NCBI GenBank assembly: GCA_040881995.1
Contig: JBBECD010000105.1
Span: forward strand, 1 to 64,000
DNA: 64,000 bases
Direction of reading: 5' to 3'
Source: JAQCEJ01 sp040881995
GTDB lineage: Bacteria > Planctomycetota > Planctomycetia > Planctomycetales > Planctomycetaceae
Translations under genes and position numbers: made by a program
Shown here: piece by piece, positions 34,062 through 42,750 of the stretch
How the letters are laid out: the number at the start of each line of letters is the position of its first letter
How positions within the stretch are numbered: the first letter of the stretch is position 1
Notes under the pieces: generated by a model
What the model was told of the DNA's origin: nothing
Seen by the model: only the letters and a program-made list of their open reading frames with translations
Database searches by the model: none

Positions 34062-34165
34062 CGGGTGGCACTGGCGGCTTGCCCGCCAGTGGGGTTCAAC
34101 GATGTTTGCCATGCTGCGAAGCGGAGCTTCGAAGACTTGCGTTCCCAAGCGGAGCTTGGGAACGA
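34062..34165. repeat. Repeats inserted between mreC and mreD
   Basis: A GGCACTGGCGGCTTGCCCGCCAGT hairpin spans about 34069-34092, and a near-perfect palindrome around GTTCCCAAGCGGAGCTTGGGAAC spans 34140-34164. The second family recurs at 41902-41926, 44903-44927 and, diverged, 58655-58682. Both hairpins lie within the presumed mreBCD transcript. Confidence 0.85.
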
Positions 34166-34192
34166 GGTAAGCGCCGCTCGACCCATCTTACG

Positions 34193-35182
34193 TCAATTCG
34201 CCAACGGGCGCTGTGGGTTCTCGATTCGTTTCAATACATGGATTCGTTTTAGCTGCGATAACTCCGCCGCGGGGCGGACGTCGATGTCCCAGTGGGGGTT
34301 GCCGACTTTGAGTTCCGCGCGCACGACTTCGCCGTAATACAATCCGCCGGGGAGGACGCCGTCTTCGATCGCCGTGTAAACGTGGTCGCCGACGCTCACC
34401 GCTTCGGTGGCCGGGACGGCGGTCAATCGGCATAAATTCGTGCCTCCCCCTTGGCCTTCGATCATGCCGACTGTTCCCCACAGCGGACCGTCGTCGGACT
34501 GCCGGCAAAGTTGTGCGAGCCCGCCGCGGAAATTGCGGTCGGTCACGTGTTGCACGGTGCTCGTCCAGCGGCCGACTTTGACGATCCGCCCGACGACGCA
34601 TTGCCCGGCAAACGCCGGCAAACCAACGGTGAGATCGCCGTCGGCTCCCTGGTCGATGAACGGATGCGGTGAATCGAGCACGAGGGCCGATTCTTCGATA
34701 CCCCGCTGACTCCCCCCTTGAATCAGCTTGCCGCTGCGCCATAACGACGATGATTCTTCGCCCAGCACGCGGCATTCCAGCAATTCGAGTTCGAAGAGCG
34801 GTAAACCGGGATCGGGGACGCCGGGCGTCGAACCGTATCGTTTCAATTCTTCATACTGCTGCTTGAATTCGAGTTGCTGCAACTGCTGACGGCGGGCCTG
34901 CAGCTTCCACTGCGCAAGCTCCTCTTGCAGTTGCTCGATCGTCTTTTTAAGCTCGGCGTCCTGCGTGGGAGTTCCGACCGTCCGGATCGTTTCGATCCAC
35001 GCGGCGCATCGGTCGCCGACGGCGTCGCGGACGAGCACTGTGACCGTCAGTCCGGGTGAAAGCAGGTCGCGAGCGGTGTGGCGAATCGGCGCGGTCCAGG
35101 CGTCGGGAAGCGCGATCGTCACCGCTCCCGCGCCGCAGAGCAGCCATTGCCAGAGTCGCTGTCGTCGTCCGCGATAGGTCAC
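34193..35182 (-). CDS. mreC: Rod-shape-determining protein MreC
   Basis: The 329-residue protein has the MreC plan: one N-terminal membrane helix, a coiled coil at about residues 72-118 (ELKKTIEQLQEELAQWKLQARRQQLQQLEFKQQYEELKRYG) and a periplasmic double beta-barrel. The latter carries LIQGGSQRGIEESALVLD, VGLPAFAGQCVVGRIVKVGRWTSTVQHVTD and LPGGLYYGEVV. It scaffolds PBP2 outside the membrane while contacting MreB and MreD. mreB ends 36 bases upstream on the same strand. Confidence 0.9.
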   Translation of the reverse strand: MTYRGRRQRLWQWLLCGAGAVTIALPDAWTAPIRHTARDLLSPGLTVTVLVRDAVGDRCAAWIETIRTVGTPTQDAELKKTIEQLQEELAQWKLQARRQQLQQLEFKQQYEELKRYGSTPGVPDPGLPLFELELLECRVLGEESSSLWRSGKLIQGGSQRGIEESALVLDSPHPFIDQGADGDLTVGLPAFAGQCVVGRIVKVGRWTSTVQHVTDRNFRGGLAQLCRQSDDGPLWGTVGMIEGQGGGTNLCRLTAVPATEAVSVGDHVYTAIEDGVLPGGLYYGEVVRAELKVGNPHWDIDVRPAAELSQLKRIHVLKRIENPQRPLAN

Positions 35183-35218
35183 CGCAGGCCTCGCAAAGTG
35201 TATCGTTTGTGCCGAAGG

Positions 35219-36268
35219 TCACATGTCATTCGTGCCGTCGTCCAGGCTGTCGCGCCACTGTGCCAGATGTTCGAGGCAGATCGCCGTGCCGCGGGCGACC
35301 GTGCGCAGCGGGTCGTCCGCCTTGCGGACCGGTATGCCGAGCTGTTCTTGCAGGAAGCGGTCGAGTCCGCGGAGCAGGGCGCCGCCGCCGGTGAGCACCA
35401 GGCCGGTGTCCGATAAGTCGGCGACCAGTTCGGGTTTACACATTTCGATGACCCCCTTGACGCAATTCAGAATCGCCAAGAGCGGCTCGCGCAGCGCTTC
35501 GCGAATCTCTTCGCTGGTGACGACCGCCTTGCGGGGAATGCCGCTGATCGTGTCGAGGCCGCGGACTTCGCTCGTGAGTTCCTGTTCCAACTGATAGGCG
35601 CTGCCGATCGCGCATTTGATCTGCTCGGCGGTCTGCGTGCCGATTTTGAGCGAGAAATGCTGTTTCATGTATTCGACGATCGCTTCGTCGATCTCGTCTC
35701 CGGCGACGCGGATCGATCGGCTGACGACGATGTCGGCGAGGCTCAAGATCGCCACGTCGGTCGTGCCGCCGCCGATGTCGCAGACCATGCTGGCGAGCGG
35801 TTCGGAGATGGGGAGTCCCGCGCCGATTCCCGCCGCTTTGGCTTCATCGAGCAGATAGACGCGGCCCGCACCGGCGCGCTCGGCACTGTTGAACACGGCT
35901 CGGCGTTCGACGGGGGTAATTCCCCCCGGCACGGCGATGATCACGCGCGGTTTGAGACCCATGCGATGCTTCGACGCCTTCTGGATGAAGTACCGCAGCA
36001 TCGCTTCGCACAATTCGAAGTCGGTGATCACGCCGTCCTTCAGCGGGCGAATCGCCGTGATCGAATCGGGCGTGCGGCCGAGCATCTGCCGCGCGAGCTT
36101 GCCGACGGCGGTTCCCTTACCGAGGACGCGCCGCGACCCCTTTTGCAACGCGACGACGGAGGGCTCGTCGATGGCAATACCTTCACCATCCACGGCAACC
36201 AGGGTATTGGCGGTACCGAGGTCGATGGCCAGATCGGGACAGATCCAACGACGCAGACGATGAAACAT
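35219..36268 (-). CDS. mreB: Actin-like shape protein MreB
   Basis: The 349-residue protein is an MreB. DLAIDLGTANTLVAVDGEGI is the phosphate-1 loop near residue 12, CDIGGGTTDVAILSL near 164 is phosphate-2 and VLTGGGALLRGLDRFL near 297 is the adenosine motif. MFHRLRRWICPD at the start resembles the membrane-binding amphipathic N-terminus. It polymerises under the inner membrane and directs lateral wall synthesis. It is the first gene of the minus-strand mreBCD-mrdA group. Presence of a full set is worth noting because many planctomycetes lack parts of the elongation machinery. Confidence 0.95.
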   Translation of the reverse strand: MFHRLRRWICPDLAIDLGTANTLVAVDGEGIAIDEPSVVALQKGSRRVLGKGTAVGKLARQMLGRTPDSITAIRPLKDGVITDFELCEAMLRYFIQKASKHRMGLKPRVIIAVPGGITPVERRAVFNSAERAGAGRVYLLDEAKAAGIGAGLPISEPLASMVCDIGGGTTDVAILSLADIVVSRSIRVAGDEIDEAIVEYMKQHFSLKIGTQTAEQIKCAIGSAYQLEQELTSEVRGLDTISGIPRKAVVTSEEIREALREPLLAILNCVKGVIEMCKPELVADLSDTGLVLTGGGALLRGLDRFLQEQLGIPVRKADDPLRTVARGTAICLEHLAQWRDSLDDGTNDM

Positions 36269-36634
36269 CGAGCCGAACTCACTCCATTGAGAAGGGCAGG
36301 GGGCTTGCTTTGGATATGCTTAACCGTGCGAAGGCCGCTCTGAAAACGGAATGAGAAATTCCGCATCGCAGACGGCTTGAATTCACACGGGGGGAAAGGA
36401 AAGCGCAAGCACTTTTATTTACAACTCTTAGGGAGAGGGAGTTGTAATGCGAAAGGGGTTATTCCGCAAGATGCAAACGGCGAGCGGCCATGAGCGGCGG
36501 GGGGGGGGGNNNNNNNNNNCGCCGTTCTTCGCTGCACGGCGGGGATAAACCCCGCCGCTCGAAGCGTCTTGGTTTCATTCCGCTAAAATGTTTCATAAAA
36601 GATAAGAGGCAGGCTAAAGCCTGTACTCCGACTA
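36269..36634. other. Intergenic region with assembly gap
   Basis: The stretch upstream of mreB contains ten N at 36510-36519, flanked by a G-run on the left and by CACGGCGGGGATAAACCCCGCCG on the right, a further hairpin. At 36608-36630 there is a CAGGCTAAAGCCTGTACTCC repeat fragment. Real length of the gap is unknown. No gene is seen. Confidence 0.8.
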
Positions 36635-36793
36635 TTATGACGCCATCGTCCAGTCGTATTTTCTCAACTCGAGAATGAGAAACGTGATCCCGATGCAGAT
36701 CGCGGCCAGGGAGACGAACAGCAAGCCGACGTTGACGTCAATGGCAGGGGGTTCGTTGGAAGAAGCGGATTGTTTAGAGCTTCGTGCTGACAT
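36635..36793 (-). CDS. 52-residue single-pass membrane protein
   Basis: This small gene starts at the ATG at 36793, whose upstream bases AAAGGTGATA give a strong ribosome-binding site. It overlaps the last 20 bases of the coiled-coil gene upstream on the same strand. The protein has a polar N-terminus (MSARSSKQSASSNEPP), one membrane helix at about residues 22-42 (GLLFVSLAAICIGITFLILE) and a short tail ELRKYDWTMAS. The tight overlap and good site argue that it is real. It is probably cotranslated with the two coiled-coil membrane proteins at 36774-38540. Function unknown. Confidence 0.7.
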   Translation of the reverse strand: MSARSSKQSASSNEPPAIDVNVGLLFVSLAAICIGITFLILELRKYDWTMAS

Positions 36794-37646
36794 TATCACC
36801 TTTCTGAACCACGCCGTTTTTCGATTTGTTTACCACCCTGCCCACCGCACGATCAGGGTCAACATTCACGATTTCAATTTGTGCCACGTATTTGGGACGA
36901 TCTTCGGCGCTCGAGGCAAAGCGGTAGACATCCAACTTATGTCCTTTGACCAACCCGTCATCGCTGCCGACCGAGATGCCGACGTATTCGATTCCATTTC
37001 GGCTGTCGGCCTTCGTGTCGACCACGACCCCTTCGACGACGGGCGGGGGAGACTGACGGACCAGAATTTCTTTCGTCTCTTCTTTGTCGATCCCTTTGTA
37101 GCGGATGATCTTCTTCGCGTCGGCCAGTTCACCCAGGATGATTTCGTGCGTGGCGATCAGATTTTGCCGCTCGATGCCGTTTTCGTAGATTTCATCTTCC
37201 AGCGCATGAATATTCTTCATTTGCTCGTCGATGGTCTTGTGCAAGGCCACGTTCGCGGATCGCTCTTTGAGGGCCTCCGCTTTTCGCGTTTGCGCTTCTT
37301 CGGCGGAGATTTGACTGAGGGCTTTTTCGCGTTCGAGTTCGGTCTGAGTCGTTTCCATCTGTTTGGTCAGCGTTTCGTTCGCGGTCTGCATCTGGGCGAG
37401 GCTGGCTTTGGCGGTATCGCGCTCGTCGGTCATCTGCGCGATGACCTTGGCGTTATCATTCTTGAACGTATCGAATTCCTGCGTCAGGTCATTGAGCCGC
37501 GCATCCTTCTCCCCAATCGTTACCTGATGCGTCTCGGCCTTCTGCTTCCAACTCGTTTGCGTGTTGAAGACCGCCGCCGCGTACGCCATGAACATAAAAC
37601 CCATGACCACGTTGAGGACAAGTAGAATTCTTCCCCAGAAATTCAT
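36774..37646 (-). CDS. Single-pass coiled-coil membrane protein with beta-rich C-domain
   Basis: The 290-residue protein has an N-terminal membrane helix (GRILLVLNVVMGFMFMAYAAAVF), then a long coiled coil at about residues 35-195 rich in K, E, Q and A. A C-terminal domain of about 85 residues contains GIEYVGISVGSDDGLVKGHKLDVYR and VGRVVNKSKNGVVQKGDNV. The N-x-V-x-I-x-x-G-x-x-D-G-x-x-x-G-x-x-L-x-V-Y layout is reminiscent of FlgT-C-like and MreC-like beta domains, where a GD follows near the end. With its neighbours it forms a trio immediately upstream of the mre genes on the same strand. An envelope-scaffold role is inference only. Confidence 0.7.
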   Translation of the reverse strand: MNFWGRILLVLNVVMGFMFMAYAAAVFNTQTSWKQKAETHQVTIGEKDARLNDLTQEFDTFKNDNAKVIAQMTDERDTAKASLAQMQTANETLTKQMETTQTELEREKALSQISAEEAQTRKAEALKERSANVALHKTIDEQMKNIHALEDEIYENGIERQNLIATHEIILGELADAKKIIRYKGIDKEETKEILVRQSPPPVVEGVVVDTKADSRNGIEYVGISVGSDDGLVKGHKLDVYRFASSAEDRPKYVAQIEIVNVDPDRAVGRVVNKSKNGVVQKGDNVSTKL

Positions 37647-37675
37647 CGTCGCTACCCCTTAATTGACCGCTTCGT

Positions 37676-37697
37676 GCCGCGGGGGTGTTCCCGCGGC
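37676..37697. terminator. GC-rich hairpin between coiled-coil genes
   Basis: GCCGCGGG at 37676-37683 and CCCGCGGC at 37690-37697 form a perfect 8-bp stem with a 6-base loop. No T-run follows on the minus strand, so it may attenuate rather than end transcription between the two coiled-coil genes. Confidence 0.35.
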
Positions 37698-37847
37698 GAT
37701 TTCGTCGAAAACCCGCCTTGCCGGTGACGTCGCCCCGCTGCTGAAATGAGACCGTATCGACTTCCGCAAGAATTATGTTGAACATCTTCGCCGACGCATC
37801 GGCTGAAACGCTGACGTCGCGGCGGACGAGCGCTCCCTTTGGATTCA

Positions 37848-38540
37848 CTATTTTGCCGCTTCCTCGTAAGGTTCGGTCTGTTTAATCAACTGTTTTTCCC
37901 GCGATTCCAGATAGCCGTTGTTGATTTCGATGGGCGCGATCTGCGTCCGCAGTTCTTCCTGCAGTTGCTGGGCGAACGACAAATCGGTCCGCAACGAATC
38001 CAAAAACTGCGCCATGCGAAATACGTCTTCGCGGCGGCGTTCGGTTTCTTCTTGAATCGTGAACGCCAATTGCGTCTGTGTGATCGCCTGCTGTTTCAGT
38101 TCCTCGATTTCCTCATCGAGAACTTTCAATTCCTGAACGAGCTGCTCCTCCTTGGTCGTCAAAGCGACCATGTCGGCGTCACTCAGCGATTTCGTATAGG
38201 TCATCTGTTGTTGAATTTGTTCGATCTGCGGTTGCAGAACTCCAATCGCATCCCGCTGTCTTTGCAATTTGTGAGCCTGGGTCGCGATGATCACTTTCGG
38301 AAGCACGACCCCCGAATTGACCTGTTCCTGTTGATCTTTCGCATTGGTCGGATTTTTGACCGCCGTCCACGTCGGTCTCTGCCCGGGAATGGTCGGGGAT
38401 TTCTCGAACAGGTACTCCGGCAAATTCTCGATTTGCGCTTCCCAGTTCGGTCCGCCGTAATAGACCGCCAGCGCAGTCCCCATAAAGACGAGGCTGAAAA
38501 CCATCGTCGCGAACACCAGTACTTTGCCGAGATTGGCCAT
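37848..38540 (-). CDS. Single-pass coiled-coil membrane protein
   Basis: The 230-residue protein has an N-terminal membrane helix (LVFATMVFSLVFMGTALAVYYGG), a short globular stretch to about residue 90 and then nearly continuous coiled coil (QRQRDAIGVLQPQIEQIQQQM onwards) to the end. The first 25 residues resemble those of the next protein downstream (LGKVLVFATMVFSLVFMGTALAVY compared with WGRILLVLNVVMGFMFMAYAAAVF), suggesting a duplicated family. It is first of the three-gene set ending at 36635. Function unknown; a structural role at the inner membrane is plausible. Confidence 0.7.
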   Translation of the reverse strand: MANLGKVLVFATMVFSLVFMGTALAVYYGGPNWEAQIENLPEYLFEKSPTIPGQRPTWTAVKNPTNAKDQQEQVNSGVVLPKVIIATQAHKLQRQRDAIGVLQPQIEQIQQQMTYTKSLSDADMVALTTKEEQLVQELKVLDEEIEELKQQAITQTQLAFTIQEETERRREDVFRMAQFLDSLRTDLSFAQQLQEELRTQIAPIEINNGYLESREKQLIKQTEPYEEAAK

Positions 38541-39465
38541 GGCGGTTATCTGCTTTAGAGTCGGAGTTGACGATCGGCTTTCCGTGCCTTCACAAAAAGT
38601 GCACTCTCAAAACACGACACCCGAAAAAAATAGCGGCAGTCTTCATGACGAACGGCAGCGGAGAACTGCCAAAGGGTGCCAAAGTTTTTCGGCGGTCAGC
38701 ACAGAATCAGCACGATCGATTCGCTCGGAACGGAAGATTTTCCGGTTAAGTCATTATAACGCCCGATAACGAAAATTATAAGGGCCGCGTAAAACGGCTG
38801 TCAATCACTTTATCGGCACGGCGTCCCTGAAGCCGAGAACTGTATCCGGCAGCCGTTACAAGACAATTTCACGGATCGGACCGATTTCATCGTCAGCGGT
38901 GCCGCATTCCGCATAACAGTGACAAAAAGAAAGATAGAGTTTGACTCCATTCATTTCAGCGTCCTTTGCATTTTTTGCGGCTCTTCTTTTCACTTTTCCA
39001 TTCTCTCTGCGGAGGAAACAATTCGACACTCCTCTCTCACTCGCCGTGAACATTCGCACCTAGTTCTTCCCCGTGCCGCGGTATGAAAAATGAGCGAAGA
39101 CCGGCTTTTGACTATGGAAGAATTAGAAATCTCGTTAAATTATGTAGAACGGATATCCGAAATTTCAACACTCACGTCACCCTTCGATAACTTCAAAATC
39201 CATTTTCAGATCGCCTGGTGTTTCCTCGACACTCTCGGCACGCGGCGGCCGGCGCGTTCGTGCGGGCTTTCTTAAATGGTGCTTGAAGCCGATCGCTGAA
39301 TCTGATATTTCAACGTCGACCCGATCGTTCAACTTCGCTCCCGTCCGGCTCCGCATGATTTGGAACTTTCTGTTCGGCCGTTCGCATTTTCTTGTGCCGA
39401 ATTCGTTTTTTTCGCGAGAGACGACGTCGTCGTCTATACCGTTTCCATTTACAAGGGCCAACATC
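38541..39465. other. Intergenic region, no supported gene
   Basis: This 925-base stretch separates the divergent coiled-coil and STAS genes. It is relatively A+T-rich around 39030-39180, where promoters are likely. A possible minus-strand frame (39177-39356, ending DLKMDFEVIEG) and a plus-strand frame at 39090-39275 have no recognised domain or clear ribosome-binding site. No repeat family from the rest of the window was noticed. Confidence 0.45.
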
Positions 39466-40443
39466 GTGTCATCCACTGAAAGCGCTTATCGATTCGAACA
39501 CGAAGGCGGACATGCCGTCATCACTCTGTTGCCGACGTTGAACGACGTCCCCTGGGCGGACATCGAGCGGATCGGGTCGGATATTCTCCTCAAGTTCGGC
39601 TCGACGAAATCTCCCAGCTTCGTCGTCGACCTGTCGTCGCTGAACTACATGGGCAGCGCGATGGTCGCCCTGATCGTCCGCCTCTGGAAAGCCTCTAAAG
39701 AGCGCAACGGCCGCATGGTCGTCGTGAACCGCGACGAGATGGTCCTCGAAGTCCTGAAATTGGCGGGGCTGAATAAAGTCTGGACGATCGTCGAAACCCG
39801 GCAGCAGGCGCTGCAAGCATTGGGAAGCCGCGGATCGTTGATCGGGGACGAATCGAGCGGCGGTGGCGGATGGATCACCAGCATTCTCGGTCTGCTGTCG
39901 GTCGGTGCCGGCGGATTCGCGCTTTACGCGTTGCTCAACAAGACCCCACAATTAGGGACGCAGGTTTCATTGGGGTTGCTCTTCGGCGGTGCCGCCCTGG
40001 GACTGATTCTCGGTCTGGTTGCCGTTCTCAAAGGAAGCGGTTTTCCCAAAGTTCTCGGCCTGGTCGTGATGATGGCGGCGGTCGGGATCGGAGTGGCGGG
40101 CGTCATCAAGATGCCGGAGTTTACAAAAGCAGTCCCGGCGAAAGACGAGGCAGCAGCGCCCGACGACGAGGAATCGCGGGAAGAACCAGCAACCGACGAG
40201 GCGGCCACACCACCCGTCACCGCGCCGTCGGAAGCTCCCGGCGTCAATGGTCCTGCGGCCCCCAACCCCGCCGGTCGCGCGGGAACCCCGCCGGCAGCCG
40301 CAGCTCCCGCTGTTGAAGCCACTCCCCCCGCCGAGGCTGTTCCGCCCGCTAAAACGACGCCGCCGGCAACCCCGCCGACGCCAACGCCCGAACCGGCTCC
40401 GGAAGCCGCTCCCGAGTCCCCTGCGGATAACCCTCAATCATAA
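39466..40443 (+). CDS. STAS-domain membrane protein with proline-rich tail
   Basis: The 325-residue reading begins at the GTG at 39466 (MSSTESAYRFEHEGG), with AAGGG upstream; a longer frame adds an unlikely leader. Residues 1-115 form a STAS domain, as in anti-sigma-factor antagonists. FVVDLSSLNYMGSAMVALIVRLWKA near 46 carries the serine position that SpoIIAA-type proteins have phosphorylated. Three hydrophobic helices follow at about 135-225, then a long A/P/E-rich tail. A STAS domain tethered to membrane helices with an extended tail is uncommon. No kinase or phosphatase partner lies nearby. It precedes the PilB/GspE-type gene by 67 bases. Confidence 0.75.
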   Translation: MSSTESAYRFEHEGGHAVITLLPTLNDVPWADIERIGSDILLKFGSTKSPSFVVDLSSLNYMGSAMVALIVRLWKASKERNGRMVVVNRDEMVLEVLKLAGLNKVWTIVETRQQALQALGSRGSLIGDESSGGGGWITSILGLLSVGAGGFALYALLNKTPQLGTQVSLGLLFGGAALGLILGLVAVLKGSGFPKVLGLVVMMAAVGIGVAGVIKMPEFTKAVPAKDEAAAPDDEESREEPATDEAATPPVTAPSEAPGVNGPAAPNPAGRAGTPPAAAAPAVEATPPAEAVPPAKTTPPATPPTPTPEPAPEAAPESPADNPQS

Positions 40444-40510
40444 CGCCGATACGAATTCATTGAACCCCGTTCGGACCAAGACGACGATTCACAAGCAAAG
40501 GTAGGGCCGT

Positions 40511-41746
40511 ATGTCTACATCACCATCGCATAATCAGAGTCGGCAAAAGGCACTGCAGGAAGAATTGCGCGAGCTGGTCGACGTGGTCGGCCCGGCTCCG
40601 CTGGTCGACCTGCTGTTGGAACGAGCGTTTCAAATTCAGGCCACCGACATTCACCTCGACCCCAACGACGACGGCCTGCGCATCCGGCTTCGCGTCGACG
40701 GACTGCTGCACGACGTGCTGCAACTCCCCAAAACGATGATGTCGCACGTCATCTCCCGCTTGAAACTGATGGCCAACATGGACATCACCGAAAAGCGGTA
40801 CGCGCAGGACGGCCACATCTCCAACGCCGTCATCAAACATCAGCGCGACGTGCGCGCCGGCAGCGGCCCGACGATTTACGGCGAACGGATGGTTCTGCGG
40901 CTGATGCCCGATTCATCGCGGTTCCGCCGGCTCGAAGAATTCGGGCTCGAACCGTCGCAATTGGAGGCCGTCAAACGCTGCATCAGCGCTCCCTACGGCA
41001 TGATTCTGTCGGTCGGTCCCGTCGGTTCCGGCAAAAGCACGACGATGTATGCCTGCCTGGAATTGCTCAACAGCGATACGAAAAGCTGCGTGACGATCGA
41101 AGACCCCGTCGAACGCCGCATTCCCGGCGTGAGCCAGATTCAGGTCGAACCGAAGATCAATTTCGGCTTCGTCGAAGCCCTGCGCGGCGTGCTGCGGCAG
41201 GATCCGAATGTGATTATGGTCGGTGAAATTCGCGATCCCGAGACGGCGCACATCGGCGTCCGCGCGGGTCTTACCGGCGTGATCGTGCTCACCACCATGC
41301 ACGCCAACGACACCGCTTCCACCGTCGACGTGTTTCGCGAATTCAGCGTCCCGCCGATGTTCATCGCCGACAGCGTGCAGGGGATTCTCACCCAGCGGCT
41401 GATCCGCATCGTCTGCAACAATTGCCGCACGACGTTTCATCCCGATGAAGCCATGTGCCAGTATCTGGGGATCGATCCGGCGACCGCGTCGTCGGTCAAT
41501 CTCTCCAGGGGGACCGGCTGCGACAGTTGTTTCCACACCGGGTATCTGGGACGCACGGGCATCTTCGAAGTGATGACGATCGACGAACCGATTCGCGACG
41601 CCATTCTGCACCAGAAGAGCCACGACGAACTGATGGAAGTCTCCCGCCGCAACGGCATGATGACCCTCGAAGAAGCCGCCAAAAGAAAAGTCCTCGCCGG
41701 CATCACCACCGTCGAAGAGGTCCACCGCGTCCTGACGGCGTTTTGA
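40511..41746 (+). CDS. PilB/GspE-type secretion ATPase
   Basis: The 411-residue ATPase belongs to the type II secretion/type IV pilus assembly family. Walker A is GPVGSGKST near residue 171, the aspartate box is CVTIEDPVERRIPGVSQIQV, and Walker B is VIMVGEIRDPETAHIGVRAGLTG near 234. A zinc-binding tetracysteine has CNNC near 302 and CDSC near 337. The N-terminal GspE_N/MshEN domain usual in PilB and GspE is missing, so it is 100-150 residues shorter than most. No pilin, PilC or PilQ gene is in view. It may power a pilus or secretion system encoded elsewhere. Confidence 0.85.
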   Translation: MSTSPSHNQSRQKALQEELRELVDVVGPAPLVDLLLERAFQIQATDIHLDPNDDGLRIRLRVDGLLHDVLQLPKTMMSHVISRLKLMANMDITEKRYAQDGHISNAVIKHQRDVRAGSGPTIYGERMVLRLMPDSSRFRRLEEFGLEPSQLEAVKRCISAPYGMILSVGPVGSGKSTTMYACLELLNSDTKSCVTIEDPVERRIPGVSQIQVEPKINFGFVEALRGVLRQDPNVIMVGEIRDPETAHIGVRAGLTGVIVLTTMHANDTASTVDVFREFSVPPMFIADSVQGILTQRLIRIVCNNCRTTFHPDEAMCQYLGIDPATASSVNLSRGTGCDSCFHTGYLGRTGIFEVMTIDEPIRDAILHQKSHDELMEVSRRNGMMTLEEAAKRKVLAGITTVEEVHRVLTAF

Positions 41747-41751
41747 GGAGG

Positions 41752-41985
41752 GTCGAGGGACGAGGGGCGAGAGTCCAGGGCCAGAAAATCTTTACTAGCC
41801 CGAAGCGCAAGCGAGGGTTCTTCGTTTAGCCGCGACGCGAAGGGTTTCCGCAGCGGAGCGCTCGCTGCACACTCGGCGAAGCAGGAGCTTCGAAAACCGT
41901 GCGTTCCCAAGCAGAGCTTGGGAACGAGGAGAGGAGGGTTTCCCCTCTGACTCATCCTTCATCCTTCCGCCTTCATCCTTCGACT
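41752..41985. repeat. Mosaic of four dispersed repeat families
   Basis: In order: TCGAGGGACGAGGGGCGAGAGTCCAGGGCCAG words at about 41752-41786, AGCCGCGACGC...GGAGCGCT near 41826-41870, the GTTCCCAAGCAGAGCTTGGGAAC palindrome at 41902-41926, and a CTGACTCATCC arm near 41948-41985. Each family occurs elsewhere in the window. Between 41747 and 42187 no gene is seen; the rest (42000-42187) is non-coding, with mraZ ending at 42188. Confidence 0.85.
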
Positions 41986-42187
41986 AAAAACCACGTGCCC
42001 GGCCTGAGAGAGAAGCGGCATCCGTGCCAAACAAGCCATCCTTGGGTTTGCATGCCTTGCGGGGTATTCGGATACGGGATCGTAGTGAGTGAGTGAAGCG
42101 CTCCTCTACTCTTAGGCCGGGCACTGTGTTTCGGTGTTCGCTTGATAAATGATGCTATCGACGGAAACGTCGTGATTTGATTTTGAA

Positions 42188-42670
42188 TCAGCTCGAAAGC
42201 TGCTTGAACATCTCCCCGAATTCGGGCATGTCGTCTCGTAAGACCTCGAGCCAGGACTGCGGATTCCAGATTTCCACGCAAATCACGGCTCCGATGACCA
42301 TCACGTCGGAGTTCGCGGGAACTCCGAGAAATTCTCGAAAACCTTCGGGTATCAATAATCGCGAACGGTTGGCCAAGTTGACCTGCTTATGCCGCGTCGA
42401 GAGCAATCGTCCCCAGCGCTGCACGTCGTTCCAACGTTGCTCCATCCGTCCGAGCTGCATTTTCTGTTTGATGAGGGCGACTCCCTCATCGAGTCGTTTT
42501 TGCCAGTCTTCGCCTCTCCAGAGGCTCAAGCAGCCGTAACGCTCTTTGACCAGCATTAAATCGCCGTCGTCGTTCGAAATCATCTCGGCCATATCCGGAG
42601 GAAGCGTGACCCGGTAGCGCTCATCGACGGTTCGTCGATGTTCGCCCACGATGTAAACGTCCTGCGGCAT
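42188..42670 (-). CDS. mraZ: Transcriptional regulator MraZ
   Basis: The 160-residue protein has two SpoVT/AbrB-like halves. The first is GEHRRTVDERYRVTLPPDM near residue 9, and the second is NLANRSRLLIPEGFREFLGVPANSDVMVIGAVICVEIWNPQSW near 97. MraZ normally heads the dcw cell-division cluster and represses it by binding TGGGN-type repeats; here no mraW, ftsL or mur gene is nearby. The start has GAGGG upstream. Two GTGGGGAAT repeats about 80-130 bases upstream are candidate self-regulatory sites. Confidence 0.92.
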   Translation of the reverse strand: MPQDVYIVGEHRRTVDERYRVTLPPDMAEMISNDDGDLMLVKERYGCLSLWRGEDWQKRLDEGVALIKQKMQLGRMEQRWNDVQRWGRLLSTRHKQVNLANRSRLLIPEGFREFLGVPANSDVMVIGAVICVEIWNPQSWLEVLRDDMPEFGEMFKQLSS

Positions 42671-42750
42671 TTCGCCCTCGGCCCGTCATGCTGCCAGTGA
42701 AAAAAACTCATCCTTGAGGTCTGCTCCAGGCCTTCCATGGTACTGGGTCG

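Noticed and set aside
34046..34186. 47-residue N-terminal extension of MreD (SSAWERKSSKLRF)
   Set aside because: Translation of a dispersed repeat; the GTG with GGAGGA is a better start.
39177..39356. Small minus-strand gene ending DLKMDFEVIEG
   Set aside because: Plausible-looking tail but no clear start site or family; left uncalled.
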